In this document: piece by piece, positions 49,518-57,501 of the stretch
Numbering within the stretch: position 1 is the first letter of the stretch
Layout: the number at the start of each line of letters is the position of its first letter
DNA from: Rhodoferax bucti
Lineage (GTDB): Bacteria > Pseudomonadota > Gammaproteobacteria > Burkholderiales > Burkholderiaceae_C
DNA: 64,000 nt
Direction: 5' to 3'
NCBI RefSeq assembly: GCF_005876985.1
Contig: NZ_VAHD01000001.1
Coordinates: forward strand, 806,001 to 870,000
Program-made: the position numbers and the translations under genes
Notes under the pieces: generated by a model
Told to the model about the DNA's origin: nothing
What the model saw: only the letters and a program-made list of their open reading frames with translations
Databases searched by the model: none

Positions 49518-50048
49518 ATGCGACTCAGTACCCGCGGACGTTTTGCCATCACCGCCATGATTGACCTGGCCCTGCGCGAAAGCGGCCAGCCGGTGCCTTT
49601 GCAGGACATCGCTGTGCGGCACCGCATTTCGCTGTCGTACCTGGAGCAGGTGTTCGCCAAGCTGCGCCAGCACGGTCTGGTAGAGAGCACCCGTGGCCCC
49701 GGCGGCGGTTATTCCCTGGGCTTCCGGGGCGACAGCATCACCGTGGCCGACATCATTGGCGCCATTGAAGAAAAAGAAGAGTCCAGCCGCGAAACCTCGC
49801 AGAGCGCGCAGGACATGACCCGCGACCTGTGGGCAGCTCTGCAAAGCACCGTGGTGGCGCACATGCGCACCATCACTTTGCGCAGCCTGGCTGAAGAACA
49901 GCGCGCCAAGGGCTTTGCGGTGAAAGAGCGCAAAGTGGCCAAAAAGGGTGTGCTTCAAAAGCTCAAGCCTTTGGCGCCGGTGCGCACTACGGCCCCGAAC
50001 TCGGTGTTTGCCTTGGGGCAGGCGTTTTCGTTCAACAGCGGTCGTTGA
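49518..50048 (+). CDS. Rrf2-family regulator, IscR-like but without cysteines
   Basis: The product is 176 aa. The Rrf2 winged helix is very like IscR (MRLSTRGRFAITAMIDLALR, ISLSYLEQVFAKLRQHGLVE, GPGGGYSLG). The three Cys that hold the 2Fe-2S cluster in IscR (Cys92, 98, 104) are absent; that region reads ESSRETSQSAQDMTRDLW, and the whole protein has no Cys. It may act like apo-IscR or sense something else. A C-terminal basic extension (KERKVAKKGVLQKLK) is unusual. AAAGGAG precedes the start. No isc genes are nearby. Confidence 0.9.
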   Translation: MRLSTRGRFAITAMIDLALRESGQPVPLQDIAVRHRISLSYLEQVFAKLRQHGLVESTRGPGGGYSLGFRGDSITVADIIGAIEEKEESSRETSQSAQDMTRDLWAALQSTVVAHMRTITLRSLAEEQRAKGFAVKERKVAKKGVLQKLKPLAPVRTTAPNSVFALGQAFSFNSGR

Positions 50049-50066
50049 TACCGAGATTTAAGAGCC

Positions 50067-50121
50067 TAATCGGCCGCTAGCGCACGGTAGTTGTGCGCGA
50101 GTAGCTCCTGAAACCATAGCA
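50067..50121 (-). repeat. Dispersed hairpin repeat, copy 7
   Basis: AATCGGCCGCTAGCGCACGG, then GTGCGCGAGTAGCTCCTGAA and ACCATAGCAA match the family. It lies between the Rrf2 stop and the terminator that follows. Confidence 0.75.
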
Positions 50122-50154
50122 AAAAGGGCTGCCGGCAATGCTGGCAGCCCTTTT
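50122..50154. terminator. Bidirectional rho-independent terminator
   Basis: AAAAGGGCTGCC / GGCAGCCCTTTT is a perfect 12-bp stem with a 9-base loop and T/A runs on both sides. It separates the convergent Rrf2 gene and the persulfide cluster. Confidence 0.88.
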
Positions 50155-50179
50155 GTTTGTGGCGTACAAAAAGCGTGGG

Positions 50180-50527
50180 TCAGGTGGCACTTTGCTGCGC
50201 CAGCATGAACAGCTGGGTGGAGCGGGCGCCCGAGCGGCAAAACGCCAGCACGGGTTGTTGGGCGGCGTCCAATGCCTGTTTCATGGCCACGGCTTGCTCG
50301 GGGGTGATGGAGCCGGCCACCACGGGCAAGTACACGTAGTGCAAGCCGGCGGCCTCGGCGGCCGCTTGCATGCTGCTGCTGGCGGGTTGCTCGGCGCCAC
50401 CTTCCATATCGGGGCGGTTGCAGATCACGGTTTTGAAGCCCATGGCAGCGGCAGCGGCCATGTCAGCCGGCGCCAGCTGTGCGGCGACATAGAACTCGGG
50501 GGTGACGGAACGTACGGGCAGGCTCAT
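50180..50527 (-). CDS. DUF442/TIGR01244 sulfurtransferase- or phosphatase-like protein
   Basis: The product is 115 aa. It has EFYVAAQLAPADMAAAAAMG and the active-site loop FCRSGARSTQL (Cys97), which looks like a rhodanese or dual-specificity phosphatase loop. This domain is fused to the persulfide dioxygenase Blh in some bacteria; here it is a separate gene in the same cluster. It probably handles sulfane sulfur. It follows the YeeE/YedE gene after 7 bases. Confidence 0.88.
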   Translation of the reverse strand: MSLPVRSVTPEFYVAAQLAPADMAAAAAMGFKTVICNRPDMEGGAEQPASSSMQAAAEAAGLHYVYLPVVAGSITPEQAVAMKQALDAAQQPVLAFCRSGARSTQLFMLAQQSAT

Positions 50528-50534
50528 GGCGGGT

Positions 50535-50987
50535 TCATCCTTTGGGGGCGAGTGTAGCGGGGCGGCGCTCCAGCACTTCAAACAAGGCCATGCCCGCCAG
50601 CATGGCCAGCACAAACACCACGGCCTTGGGGTTGCCGGTGCCCAAAGACACGAGCGCCGGGCCGGGGCAAAAGCCCGCCAGGCCCCAGCCCGCGCCGAAG
50701 AGCAGGCTGCCGATCACCAGGCGTTTGTCGATGTTGCGGCTGGTCGGCAAGTGCATGGCCCCGCCCAGAAAGCTGGTCGTACGTTTCTTGGCCAGGGCGA
50801 AGGCGCCCAGGCTCACCAGAATGGCGCCGCCCATGACGAAGGCGAGCGAGGGGTCCCACAAGCCGGCCAAGTCCAGAAAGCCCAGAACCTTGGACGGGTC
50901 GGTCATGCCGGCCAGGATCAGGCCCACGCCGAAGAGCAAGCCCACGCCGAATTCGGCCAGGCGGTGGTGGTGAAAAGCGTTTTTCAT
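50535..50987 (-). CDS. YeeE/YedE-family sulfur transporter half (PmpB-like)
   Basis: The product is 150 aa with four to five membrane segments. It has the family blocks [20 protein letters not shown] and [20 protein letters not shown], whose Cys is conserved in thiosulfate/sulfur-import YeeE proteins. It and the next gene together equal one full YeeE. Confidence 0.92.
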   Translation of the reverse strand: MKNAFHHHRLAEFGVGLLFGVGLILAGMTDPSKVLGFLDLAGLWDPSLAFVMGGAILVSLGAFALAKKRTTSFLGGAMHLPTSRNIDKRLVIGSLLFGAGWGLAGFCPGPALVSLGTGNPKAVVFVLAMLAGMALFEVLERRPATLAPKG

Positions 50988-51017
50988 AGCAGTAGCTCCA
51001 GAGGTAAAGGGCTCTAT

Positions 51018-51449
51018 TCAAGCCAGCAAGTGGCGAATGACAAACACAACCGCGAAGCCCGCGCCCATGAAGGACAGGGTGGCGACCAAGGAACGTGGTG
51101 ACAGGCGGGACAAACCGCACACGCCATGGCCGCTGGTGCAGCCCGCGCCGTAGCGGGTGCCTACGCCCACCAGCAGGCCGGCCACGATCAGCGTGGCCCA
51201 GCCGGCATCGACCGTGGCCGGCACCGGGCCGCCTACCAATGCGTACACCGCGGGCGCGATCACCAGACCCAGTACAAACGCCAGGCGCCAGGCCGCATCT
51301 CCACCGCGTGGCATGAGCAGGCCGCCCACGATGCCGCTGATGCCCAGAATGCGGCCATTCACCAAAATAAACAGGCTGGCGGAGAGCCCGAGCAGGATGC
51401 CGCCGAGCAGCGACGCCCAGGGGGTGAAATGGTTCCAATCGATGTGCAT
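51018..51449 (-). CDS. YeeE/YedE-family sulfur transporter half (PmpA-like)
   Basis: The product is 143 aa with four membrane segments. The conserved [20 protein letters not shown] has the two Cys used for sulfur relay in this family. It is the N-terminal half partner of the gene at 50535-50987 (30 bases apart), as in the BigR operons of Xylella and Agrobacterium. Confidence 0.93.
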   Translation of the reverse strand: MHIDWNHFTPWASLLGGILLGLSASLFILVNGRILGISGIVGGLLMPRGGDAAWRLAFVLGLVIAPAVYALVGGPVPATVDAGWATLIVAGLLVGVGTRYGAGCTSGHGVCGLSRLSPRSLVATLSFMGAGFAVVFVIRHLLA

Positions 51450-51474
51450 AGTTTTCTCCTAAAAATGTTAGTGC

Positions 51475-51819
51475 TTACTCGGTGCCAGAGGCTTCGCAGT
51501 ACTGGTTGTAGAGAACGCTCATGACCGCCATGGCCTGCGGGCTGTCGATGCCGTAGTAAATGGATTTGCCTTCGCGCCGGGTGGTCACCAGGCCTTCTTC
51601 CCGCAGCACGCCCAGCTGTTGCGACAGGGTAGGCTGGGCAATGCCCACCAGCTCTTCGAGTTCGCCCACCCGCTTTTCGCCTTGGCTGAGCTGGCACAGC
51701 AGCAGCAGGCGGTCGGGGTTGGACATGACTTTCATCAGGCGGCAGGCGGCGTCCGCAGCGCGGCGCAGCTGGTCCAGGTCCAGCGTGGCGGGAGAGGGGG
51801 TGGCAATGTCGGCTGGCAT
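51475..51819 (-). CDS. bigR: ArsR-family persulfide sensor, BigR/SqrR type
   Basis: The product is 114 aa. The winged helix has VGELEELVGIAQPTLSQQLG and VLREEGLVTTRREGKSIYYG. Cys42 (LLLLCQLSQGE) and Cys108 (YNQYCEASG) match in position the redox pair that forms a tetrasulfide or disulfide in BigR/SqrR; oxidation by persulfide releases DNA. An extra Cys26 is present. It is divergent from the persulfide dioxygenase and upstream of the YeeE genes; the operator is at 51847-51887. Confidence 0.93.
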   Translation of the reverse strand: MPADIATPSPATLDLDQLRRAADAACRLMKVMSNPDRLLLLCQLSQGEKRVGELEELVGIAQPTLSQQLGVLREEGLVTTRREGKSIYYGIDSPQAMAVMSVLYNQYCEASGTE

Positions 51820-51846
51820 GGCAGGCTCCTTTTCACATTCAATGCC

Positions 51847-51887
51847 GATAGTTTATTGACAAACAATATATAAGTCAATAAACTATC
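51847..51887. promoter_or_regulatory. BigR-type operator with two overlapping divergent promoters
   Basis: Perfect 14-base arms GATAGTTTATTGAC and GTCAATAAACTATC flank a 13-base spacer. The rightward promoter is TTGACA (51856-51861), 17 bases, TAAACT (51879-51884). The leftward one is its mirror image: TTGACT (51878-51873), 17 bases, TAAACT (51855-51850). A repressor on this site would shut both directions at once. Confidence 0.82.
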
Positions 51888-51928
51888 TTCATCGCAATTG
51901 ATACAACGACCTTTACAAGGAGTTTTCG

Positions 51929-52837
51929 ATGACCGCTTCCACTGCCACCCCCCTGTCGTCTGCCACCCCGCAGATCAAAGCCTTTTTTGACCCCGCCACC
52001 TGGACCGTGAGCTACGTGGTCTATGACCATGCCGGCGGCCAGTGCGCCATCGTCGACTCGGTGCTCGACTACGACCCCAAAGCCGGCCGCACCAGCACCA
52101 CGTCAGCCGATGCGTTGATGGCTTTTGTGAAAGAGCAGGGCTTGCGCGTGCAGTGGATTCTGGAAACCCATGCCCATGCCGACCACCTGTCGGCGGCGCA
52201 CTACCTGCGCAAGCATTTGGGCGGTCGCATTGCGATAGGCGCGGCCATCACCCAGGTGCAAAACGTGTTCAAAGGCATCTTCAATCTGGAGCCCGAGTTC
52301 TACCCCGATGGCAGCCAGTTCGACCACCTGTTTGCGCCGGATGAGACCTTTGCCATCGGCAGCCTGCACGCCCAAGCGCTGGCGGTGCCCGGCCACACAC
52401 CCGCCTGCATGGCCTTCAAGGTGGATGGTGGCGGCGAGCCTGATGCGGTGTTCGTGGGCGACACCTTGTTCATGCCCGACGTGGGCACCGCCCGCTGCGA
52501 CTTCCCCGGCGGCAATGCCAACACCCTGTATCGCAGCGTGCAGTCGCTGCTCGCCATGCCGGCGGACACCCGCCTCTACATGTGCCACGACTACCCGCCC
52601 GAAGGCCGCGAAGCCGCGTGGGAGAGCACGGTGGCGGCCCAGCGCGCGGCCAACATCCACATCCGCGATGGCGTGAGCGAGCAGGCCTTTGTGGCCATGC
52701 GCAGCGCGCGCGACGCCGGCCTGGCCATGCCCACACTCATCCTGCCCTCGGTGCAAATCAACATCCGCGCCGGCGACCTGCCGCCGCCCGACAACAACGG
52801 CGTGTCCTACCTGCGGGTGCCGCTCAACGCCCTGTAA
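51929..52837 (+). CDS. blh: Persulfide dioxygenase / Blh-type metallo-beta-lactamase-fold hydrolase
   Basis: The product is 302 aa. The MBL-fold motif is LETHAHADHLSAAHYL, with later ligands in VPGHTPACMAF and FVGDTLFMPDVGTARCDF and a final CHDYPPEGREAAWES. This matches ETHE1/Blh persulfide dioxygenases that convert glutathione persulfide to sulfite with mononuclear iron. It is induced by loss of BigR in relatives. ACAAGGAG precedes the start. Confidence 0.94.
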   Translation: MTASTATPLSSATPQIKAFFDPATWTVSYVVYDHAGGQCAIVDSVLDYDPKAGRTSTTSADALMAFVKEQGLRVQWILETHAHADHLSAAHYLRKHLGGRIAIGAAITQVQNVFKGIFNLEPEFYPDGSQFDHLFAPDETFAIGSLHAQALAVPGHTPACMAFKVDGGGEPDAVFVGDTLFMPDVGTARCDFPGGNANTLYRSVQSLLAMPADTRLYMCHDYPPEGREAAWESTVAAQRAANIHIRDGVSEQAFVAMRSARDAGLAMPTLILPSVQINIRAGDLPPPDNNGVSYLRVPLNAL

Positions 52838-52850
52838 GGCGGGCGCTGCC

Positions 52851-53486
52851 ATGAACACGCTCGCTCTCTGGTGGGCTTGGGGCGCCACGGCCGCGCTGCT
52901 GCTCATCTATGCGCTGTACCTCGCCGTGCTGGCCCGTGGCCCCGCCTGGCGGGTGCATGGCCGGCTGCGGCACGACTGGCTGGACGCCATGTCCGCCCAG
53001 CCCGGCACCGAGGTGCTGGCGGTGCAAACCCTGCGCAACTCGGTGATGACCGCCACCATGACTGCCTCCACCGCCGCCCTTGGGTTGATGGGGGCGCTCG
53101 GTTTCGCTGCGCCTGCCCTGCGCGCCCTGTCGGAGGCGGCAGGCAGCCCTGCGCTCACCCCGGCCTTGGCCGGTGAAGTGATGGTCTTGCTGCTCCTGGT
53201 GGTGACGCTGGTGAGCACTACCTTGTCGATCCGCTACTACCACCATGCCGGTTTTGTGTGCGCCATGCCGGTGGGTTCGGCAGCGCGGGTGCGGTGGATG
53301 GACACGGGCCGCCAACACCTGCGCCACGCCGGTGTGCTCTACAGCGTGGGCCTGCGCAGCCTGGTGTGGGTGACGCCGTTTTTGGCGGGACTGGCCTGGG
53401 CGTCGGCCGGGCCGGTGTTGGCGCTGGTACTGCTGTTGGCCGTGGGCTGGATGGAGCGCCCCACCCAGCCTCTGGCGCCGGCATGA
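52851..53486 (+). CDS. DUF599-family membrane protein
   Basis: The product is 211 aa with four membrane helices. The DUF599 blocks include VLAVQTLRNSVMTATMTAST and LSIRYYHHAGFVCAMPVGSA. Function is unknown for the family. It follows blh after 13 bases, and its stop overlaps the MFS gene, so it may be part of the persulfide regulon. Confidence 0.85.
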   Translation: MNTLALWWAWGATAALLLIYALYLAVLARGPAWRVHGRLRHDWLDAMSAQPGTEVLAVQTLRNSVMTATMTASTAALGLMGALGFAAPALRALSEAAGSPALTPALAGEVMVLLLLVVTLVSTTLSIRYYHHAGFVCAMPVGSAARVRWMDTGRQHLRHAGVLYSVGLRSLVWVTPFLAGLAWASAGPVLALVLLLAVGWMERPTQPLAPA

Positions 53487-54742
53487 CACGGCGGTGGGGC
53501 ATCCGCCCCAACGCCCAGCAATTCGGCCTGCAACTGCTGCAGGTGTTTCAGGTGGGCCTCACCCTCGGCATGACGCGCACCGTGATTCCGGTCATGGCGG
53601 AGGCGGATTTTGGTGTGCCCCGAGGCTCTTTTTTGCTGCTGAGCTCGTTTGTGGTGGCCTTCGGGCTGGTCAAGGCAGGGATGAATTTTTTGGCCGGCCG
53701 CCTCTCCGAGCGCTACGGCAGGCGTGCGGTGCTGGAGTGGGGCTGGTGGCTCGCCCTGCCCATGCCGTGGATGATGGGCTTCGCACCCAGCTGGGGCTGG
53801 GTGGTGGCCGCCACCGTGCTGCTGGGGGTGAACCAGGGCCTGACGTGGTCGATGACGCAAACCGCCCAGCTCGACCTCACCCGCCCGGAAGAGCGCGGCC
53901 TCACCCTGGGCCTCAACGAGTTTGCCGGCTACGCCGGCGTGGCGCTCGCGGGTATGGCCACCGCCAGCCTGGCCGCCACATGGGGCGTGCGCCCCGCCCT
54001 GATGCTGTTTGGCGGCCTCACCACCGTGAGCGCGTTGCTGCTGGCGCGCTATGCGGTGCACGAAACCTTGCCCTGGGCGCGCAGCCTCACTGCGCCGGCC
54101 GCGGCCGCAACACCGCAGGTGGTGCTCAGCACCCGCGCCGTGTTCTGGCGCATGAGTGGGGGCGACCTGCGGCTCATGGCTCTGAGCCAGGCCGGCTTGG
54201 TGGAAAAGTTTGTCGATGCCCTGGTGTGGGTGTTTGTGCCGGTGTACCTCCACCGCGAGGGGCTGACTTTGCCCGAGGTGGGCGGGGTCACCGGCGTGTA
54301 TGGCTTGGTGTGGGGCGTGGCGCAGCTGGGCACCGGCCGCTTGTCCGACCGCCTGGGCCGGCACGGGCTCAATGTGGGCGGCATGTGGCTGTGCGGTGCC
54401 GGGGTGGCGCTGATGGTGAGCGGCCACGGTGCGGTGTGGTGGCTGGCGTCGGCCGCAGTCACCGGGCTGGGCATGGCCTTGCTGTACCCCAATCTGTCGG
54501 CCGCCGTGGCGGACTTGGCCGATCCGGCGTGGCGGGGCAGCGCCATTGGCATTTACCGCTTCTGGCGCGACCTGGGCTACGGCGTGGGCGCGCTGCTCCT
54601 GGGCGCGGTGGCGCACTTCTCGGGGCAACTGGAGCCGGCGTTTTGGGCCGTGGCGGCTGCCATGGGCGCATCCGGTGCCTGCTTGCTGGTCTGCGGGGAA
54701 GAAAGCCACCAGGCCTTGGCGCGCCGGGCGCGGGCACCGTGA
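53483..54742 (+). CDS. Major facilitator superfamily transporter
   Basis: The product is 419 aa with about 12 membrane helices. MFS loop motif A is seen as GRLSERYGRRAVLE (helix 2-3) and again GRLSDRLGRHGLNVG (helix 8-9). The substrate is unknown; proximity to the sulfide genes hints at export of a sulfur compound. It is convergent with the copper cluster, 13 bases from it. Confidence 0.9.
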   Translation: MTRRWGIRPNAQQFGLQLLQVFQVGLTLGMTRTVIPVMAEADFGVPRGSFLLLSSFVVAFGLVKAGMNFLAGRLSERYGRRAVLEWGWWLALPMPWMMGFAPSWGWVVAATVLLGVNQGLTWSMTQTAQLDLTRPEERGLTLGLNEFAGYAGVALAGMATASLAATWGVRPALMLFGGLTTVSALLLARYAVHETLPWARSLTAPAAAATPQVVLSTRAVFWRMSGGDLRLMALSQAGLVEKFVDALVWVFVPVYLHREGLTLPEVGGVTGVYGLVWGVAQLGTGRLSDRLGRHGLNVGGMWLCGAGVALMVSGHGAVWWLASAAVTGLGMALLYPNLSAAVADLADPAWRGSAIGIYRFWRDLGYGVGALLLGAVAHFSGQLEPAFWAVAAAMGASGACLLVCGEESHQALARRARAP

Positions 54743-54755
54743 GCGGATTGCGCCC

Positions 54756-55064
54756 TTAGCGATCCGGCTCCATGCGTATGAGCACCAGCTTGCCGCTGTC
54801 TTGCACCACATCGAAGCGGACTTTGTCGCCCGCCTTGGCGCCTTCCAGCAAGGCGGGGTCTTTCACGGTGAAGACCATGGTCATGGGCGGCATCTCGATG
54901 GACGGGATGTCGCCGTGCTTGATCGTCACTTTGCCGGCGGCCTTGTCGATCTTGCGGATTTCGCCTTGGGCCAGCGGCTGGGCAGGCTGCGCGCCCGCGA
55001 CACAGCTGGCCAGCAGGGCGGCCACGGTGGCGGCGGTGCGCAGGGTGGAAGTAATCAGGGTCAT
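54756..55064 (-). CDS. CusF-like periplasmic copper-binding protein
   Basis: The product is 102 aa with a signal peptide (AATVAALLASCVAGAQ). The CusF/CopF domain has GKVTIKHGDIPSIEMPPMTM with the Met-rich metal site. It binds Cu(I)/Ag(I) and hands it to efflux or oxidase partners. It is last in the copper operon. Confidence 0.92.
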   Translation of the reverse strand: MTLITSTLRTAATVAALLASCVAGAQPAQPLAQGEIRKIDKAAGKVTIKHGDIPSIEMPPMTMVFTVKDPALLEGAKAGDKVRFDVVQDSGKLVLIRMEPDR

Positions 55065-55076
55065 GGCGGCAGTCCT

Positions 55077-55535
55077 TTACCGGTAACTTTGGAATACGGT
55101 GCTGCTGCCATTCTTGGCCACCAGCAGCACATCGAACGGGTCTTTGCGACCCTTGTAGATGGCGCCATCCATGCCCGGCGAGCCAATGGGCATGCCGGGC
55201 ACCGACAGGCCCAGGGCGGCCGGCTTTTCGCGCAGCAGGCGTTGGATGTCTTTGGCCGGCACATGGCCTTCGATGGCGTAACCGCCTACCACGCCGGTGT
55301 GGCAGGAGCCAAGGGCCTGCGGCATGCCGAGCTCGGCGCGTTTGGCCTCGTTGCCTTTTTCAAACACCCGCACGGCAAAGCCGGCTTGCTCCAGGTGCTT
55401 CACCCAGTCTTTGCAGCAGCCGCAGTTGGGGTCTTTCCAGACTTCCATGGCGGTGCCTTGGGGCTTAGCCGCCAACGCGGGCAGGGCGAGCACGGCGCCC
55501 AAGGAGGTGATGAGGGTGCGGCGTGTGGTCATCAT
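55077..55535 (-). CDS. DUF411 (CopG-like) metal-binding protein
   Basis: The product is 152 aa with a leader (TRRTLITSLGAVLALPALAA) and the DUF411 motif KDPNCGCCKDWVKHLEQAGF. Later conserved SCHTGVVGGYAIEGHVPAKD and MPIGSPGMDG are seen. DUF411/CopG proteins bind copper in the periplasm. The start overlaps the cupredoxin stop (ATGA). Confidence 0.93.
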   Translation of the reverse strand: MMTTRRTLITSLGAVLALPALAAKPQGTAMEVWKDPNCGCCKDWVKHLEQAGFAVRVFEKGNEAKRAELGMPQALGSCHTGVVGGYAIEGHVPAKDIQRLLREKPAALGLSVPGMPIGSPGMDGAIYKGRKDPFDVLLVAKNGSSTVFQSYR

Positions 55536-56014
55536 TTTGCGGCCCCCACTTTCACGGCACCCTTCATGCCGGCCTCATAGTGGCCGGGGTGCAGGCAGGC
55601 AAAGCTCACGGTGCCCGCTTGGGTGAACTGCCAGATGACCTCGCCGGTCTGGCCGGGTGCCACGCTGGCGATGTTGGGTTCGTCGTGCTCCATTTCAGGG
55701 AATTTCTTCATCATCTCGTAGTGGGCCTTGAGGTCTTTCTCGGTACCGAGGTTGAACTCGTGCTTGAGCTGCCCCGAGTTTTTGACGACAAAGCGTACCG
55801 TCTCGCCCTTGCGCACCGTCACGGTGGAGGGCGTGAAGCGCATGGCGTCGCTCATGTCGATTTGCACCGTGCGGCTCACTTTGGCGGCGACACCGGGCTT
55901 GCCGATGGCGGCCAGGCTATGGCCGTGGCCACCGGCGTGGTTTCCTGCAGCAAATGTGCCGGTAGCGCTCGCCAGTAATGCGCAAGCAGCTATGAATTTG
56001 ATAGTGTTTTTCAT
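55532..56014 (-). CDS. Cupredoxin (plastocyanin-like blue copper protein)
   Basis: The product is 160 aa. The type I copper ligands are visible: His in NSGQLKHEFNLG and the Cys-His-Met set in FACLHPGHYEAGMKGAVKV. A His-rich stretch AGNHAGGHGHSLAAIG follows the signal peptide. The protein is an electron carrier or copper store next to the multicopper oxidase. Much of its signal peptide (about residues 4-19) is encoded by a dispersed repeat. ATG 56014 gives a normal leader. Confidence 0.92.
   Translation of the reverse strand: MKNTIKFIAACALLASATGTFAAGNHAGGHGHSLAAIGKPGVAAKVSRTVQIDMSDAMRFTPSTVTVRKGETVRFVVKNSGQLKHEFNLGTEKDLKAHYEMMKKFPEMEHDEPNIASVAPGQTGEVIWQFTQAGTVSFACLHPGHYEAGMKGAVKVGAAK
55959..56004 (-). 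repeat. Dispersed repeat copy inside the cupredoxin signal-peptide region
   Basis: Read on the minus strand it begins CTATCAAATTCATAGCTGCT, continues TGCGCATTA and ends GCGAGCGCTACCGGC. Copy 1 reads CTATGAAAACAGGAGCTGCT, TGCGCATAT, AAGCGCTAGAGGC. The in-frame product is IKFIAACALLASATG, the hydrophobic core of the leader. Confidence 0.65.
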
Positions 56015-56046
56015 GGGTGTCCTGGGTTGAATAAGGAGAAAAAGTT

Positions 56047-57474
56047 TCAGTGGTGGGCGGTGCCTGCGGGCTTGCGCACTTGCACCTCGGTCTCCACGGT
56101 GGCGGGGGCACTCAGAGGCATGCTGCCGTGGCCGTGGTGCATGCCTTCGTGCATGGCGGGGCGGGTGGGTTCGGAAAGAGCACCTTTCCACTCAAAAGCG
56201 CGGGTGCCCGGGGGCTGTGCGTACCAACCGGGGTCTTTGTAATCTCCCGGCTTCTGGTCTTTGCGCACCTTGAGAATGCTGAACATGCCGCCCATCTCCA
56301 CCCCGCCGTAGGGGCCTTGGCCCGTCATCATGGGGGCGGTGTTGTCGGGGATGGGCATTTCCATCTCGCCCATGTCGGCCATGCCGCGCTCCCCCATCAC
56401 CATGTAGTCGGGCATTGCACGCTGCAGCTTGCCCACCAGCCCGCGGTGGTCCACGCCGATCATGTTGGGCACGTTGTGGCCCATGGCATTCATGGTGTGG
56501 TGGCTCTTGTGGCAGTGGAAGGCCCAGTCGCCTTCTTCATCGGCCACAAACTCGAACTGCCGCATCTGCCCCACCGCAATGTCGGTGGTGATCTCGGGCA
56601 CCCGCGCAGCCAGCGGCCAGGGCCCCCCGTCGCTGCCGGTCACCACAAACTCGTGGCCATGCAGGTGGATGGGGTGGTTGGTCATGGTGAGGTTGCCCAC
56701 GCGGATGCGCACCTTGTCCATCTTGCGCACGTTGAGCGTGTCAATGCCGGGGAAGACGCGGCTGTTCCAGCTCCAGAGGTTGAAGTCCAGCATGGTCATG
56801 GCTTTGGGCGTCATGCTGCCGGGGTCAATGTCGTAGGCATTGAGCAGGAAGCAAAAGTCCCGGTCTACCTCGCTGATCAGTGGGTTTTTCGCCTTGGGGT
56901 GGGTGACCCAGAAGCCCATCATGCCCATGGCCATTTGCGTCATCTCGTCCGCATGCGGGTGGTACATAAAGGTGCCGGGGCGGCGCGCCACAAACTCGTA
57001 CACAAAGGTCTTGCCCACCGGAATGGGGGGCTGGGTCAGGCCCGACACGCCGTCCATGCCGTTGGGCAGACGCTGGCCGTGCCAGTGCACGCTGGTGTGC
57101 TCAGGCAGCTTGTTGGTTACAAACAGGCGCACCCGGTCGCCCTCCACCACCTCGATGGTGGGGCCGGGGCTCTGGCCGTTGTAGCCCCACATATTGGCTT
57201 TGAAGCCGGGCGCCATCTCGCGCACCACCGGCTCGGCCACCAAGTGGAACTCCTTCACGCCCTGGTTCATGCGCCAGGGCAGGGTCCAGCCGTTGAGGGT
57301 GACCACCGGGTTGTAGGGCCGGCCGGTGCCGGGCACCAGGGGCGGCATGGTGGCGGGCGATGTTTGCAGCACCGGCTCAGGCAGGGCGGCCAGGGCTACG
57401 CGGCTGACGGAGGCGGCTGCCACTGCGCCCATGGCGGTGGCGGCGGCACCGTTGAAAAAGTTACGTCGGTTCAT
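56047..57474 (-). CDS. Multicopper oxidase (copper oxidase, Tat-exported)
   Basis: The product is 475 aa. The Tat leader starts NRRNFFNGAAATAMGAVAAA. Copper-binding motifs are HWHG (129-132), HPHAD (171-175), NHPIHLHGHEF (~265-275) and HCHKSHHTM (319-327) with Met327 as likely axial ligand. It is shorter than classical CopA (~600 aa) but has the full copper set, plus a Met/His-rich C-terminal tail (MHEGMHHGHGSM). It probably oxidises Cu(I) in the periplasm. Upstream is the TolC-like gene, downstream the cupredoxin. Confidence 0.94.
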   Translation of the reverse strand: MNRRNFFNGAAATAMGAVAAASVSRVALAALPEPVLQTSPATMPPLVPGTGRPYNPVVTLNGWTLPWRMNQGVKEFHLVAEPVVREMAPGFKANMWGYNGQSPGPTIEVVEGDRVRLFVTNKLPEHTSVHWHGQRLPNGMDGVSGLTQPPIPVGKTFVYEFVARRPGTFMYHPHADEMTQMAMGMMGFWVTHPKAKNPLISEVDRDFCFLLNAYDIDPGSMTPKAMTMLDFNLWSWNSRVFPGIDTLNVRKMDKVRIRVGNLTMTNHPIHLHGHEFVVTGSDGGPWPLAARVPEITTDIAVGQMRQFEFVADEEGDWAFHCHKSHHTMNAMGHNVPNMIGVDHRGLVGKLQRAMPDYMVMGERGMADMGEMEMPIPDNTAPMMTGQGPYGGVEMGGMFSILKVRKDQKPGDYKDPGWYAQPPGTRAFEWKGALSEPTRPAMHEGMHHGHGSMPLSAPATVETEVQVRKPAGTAHH

Positions 57475-57501
57475 ACAGATCCTTGAATGGGGGCGGGGCG
57501 C

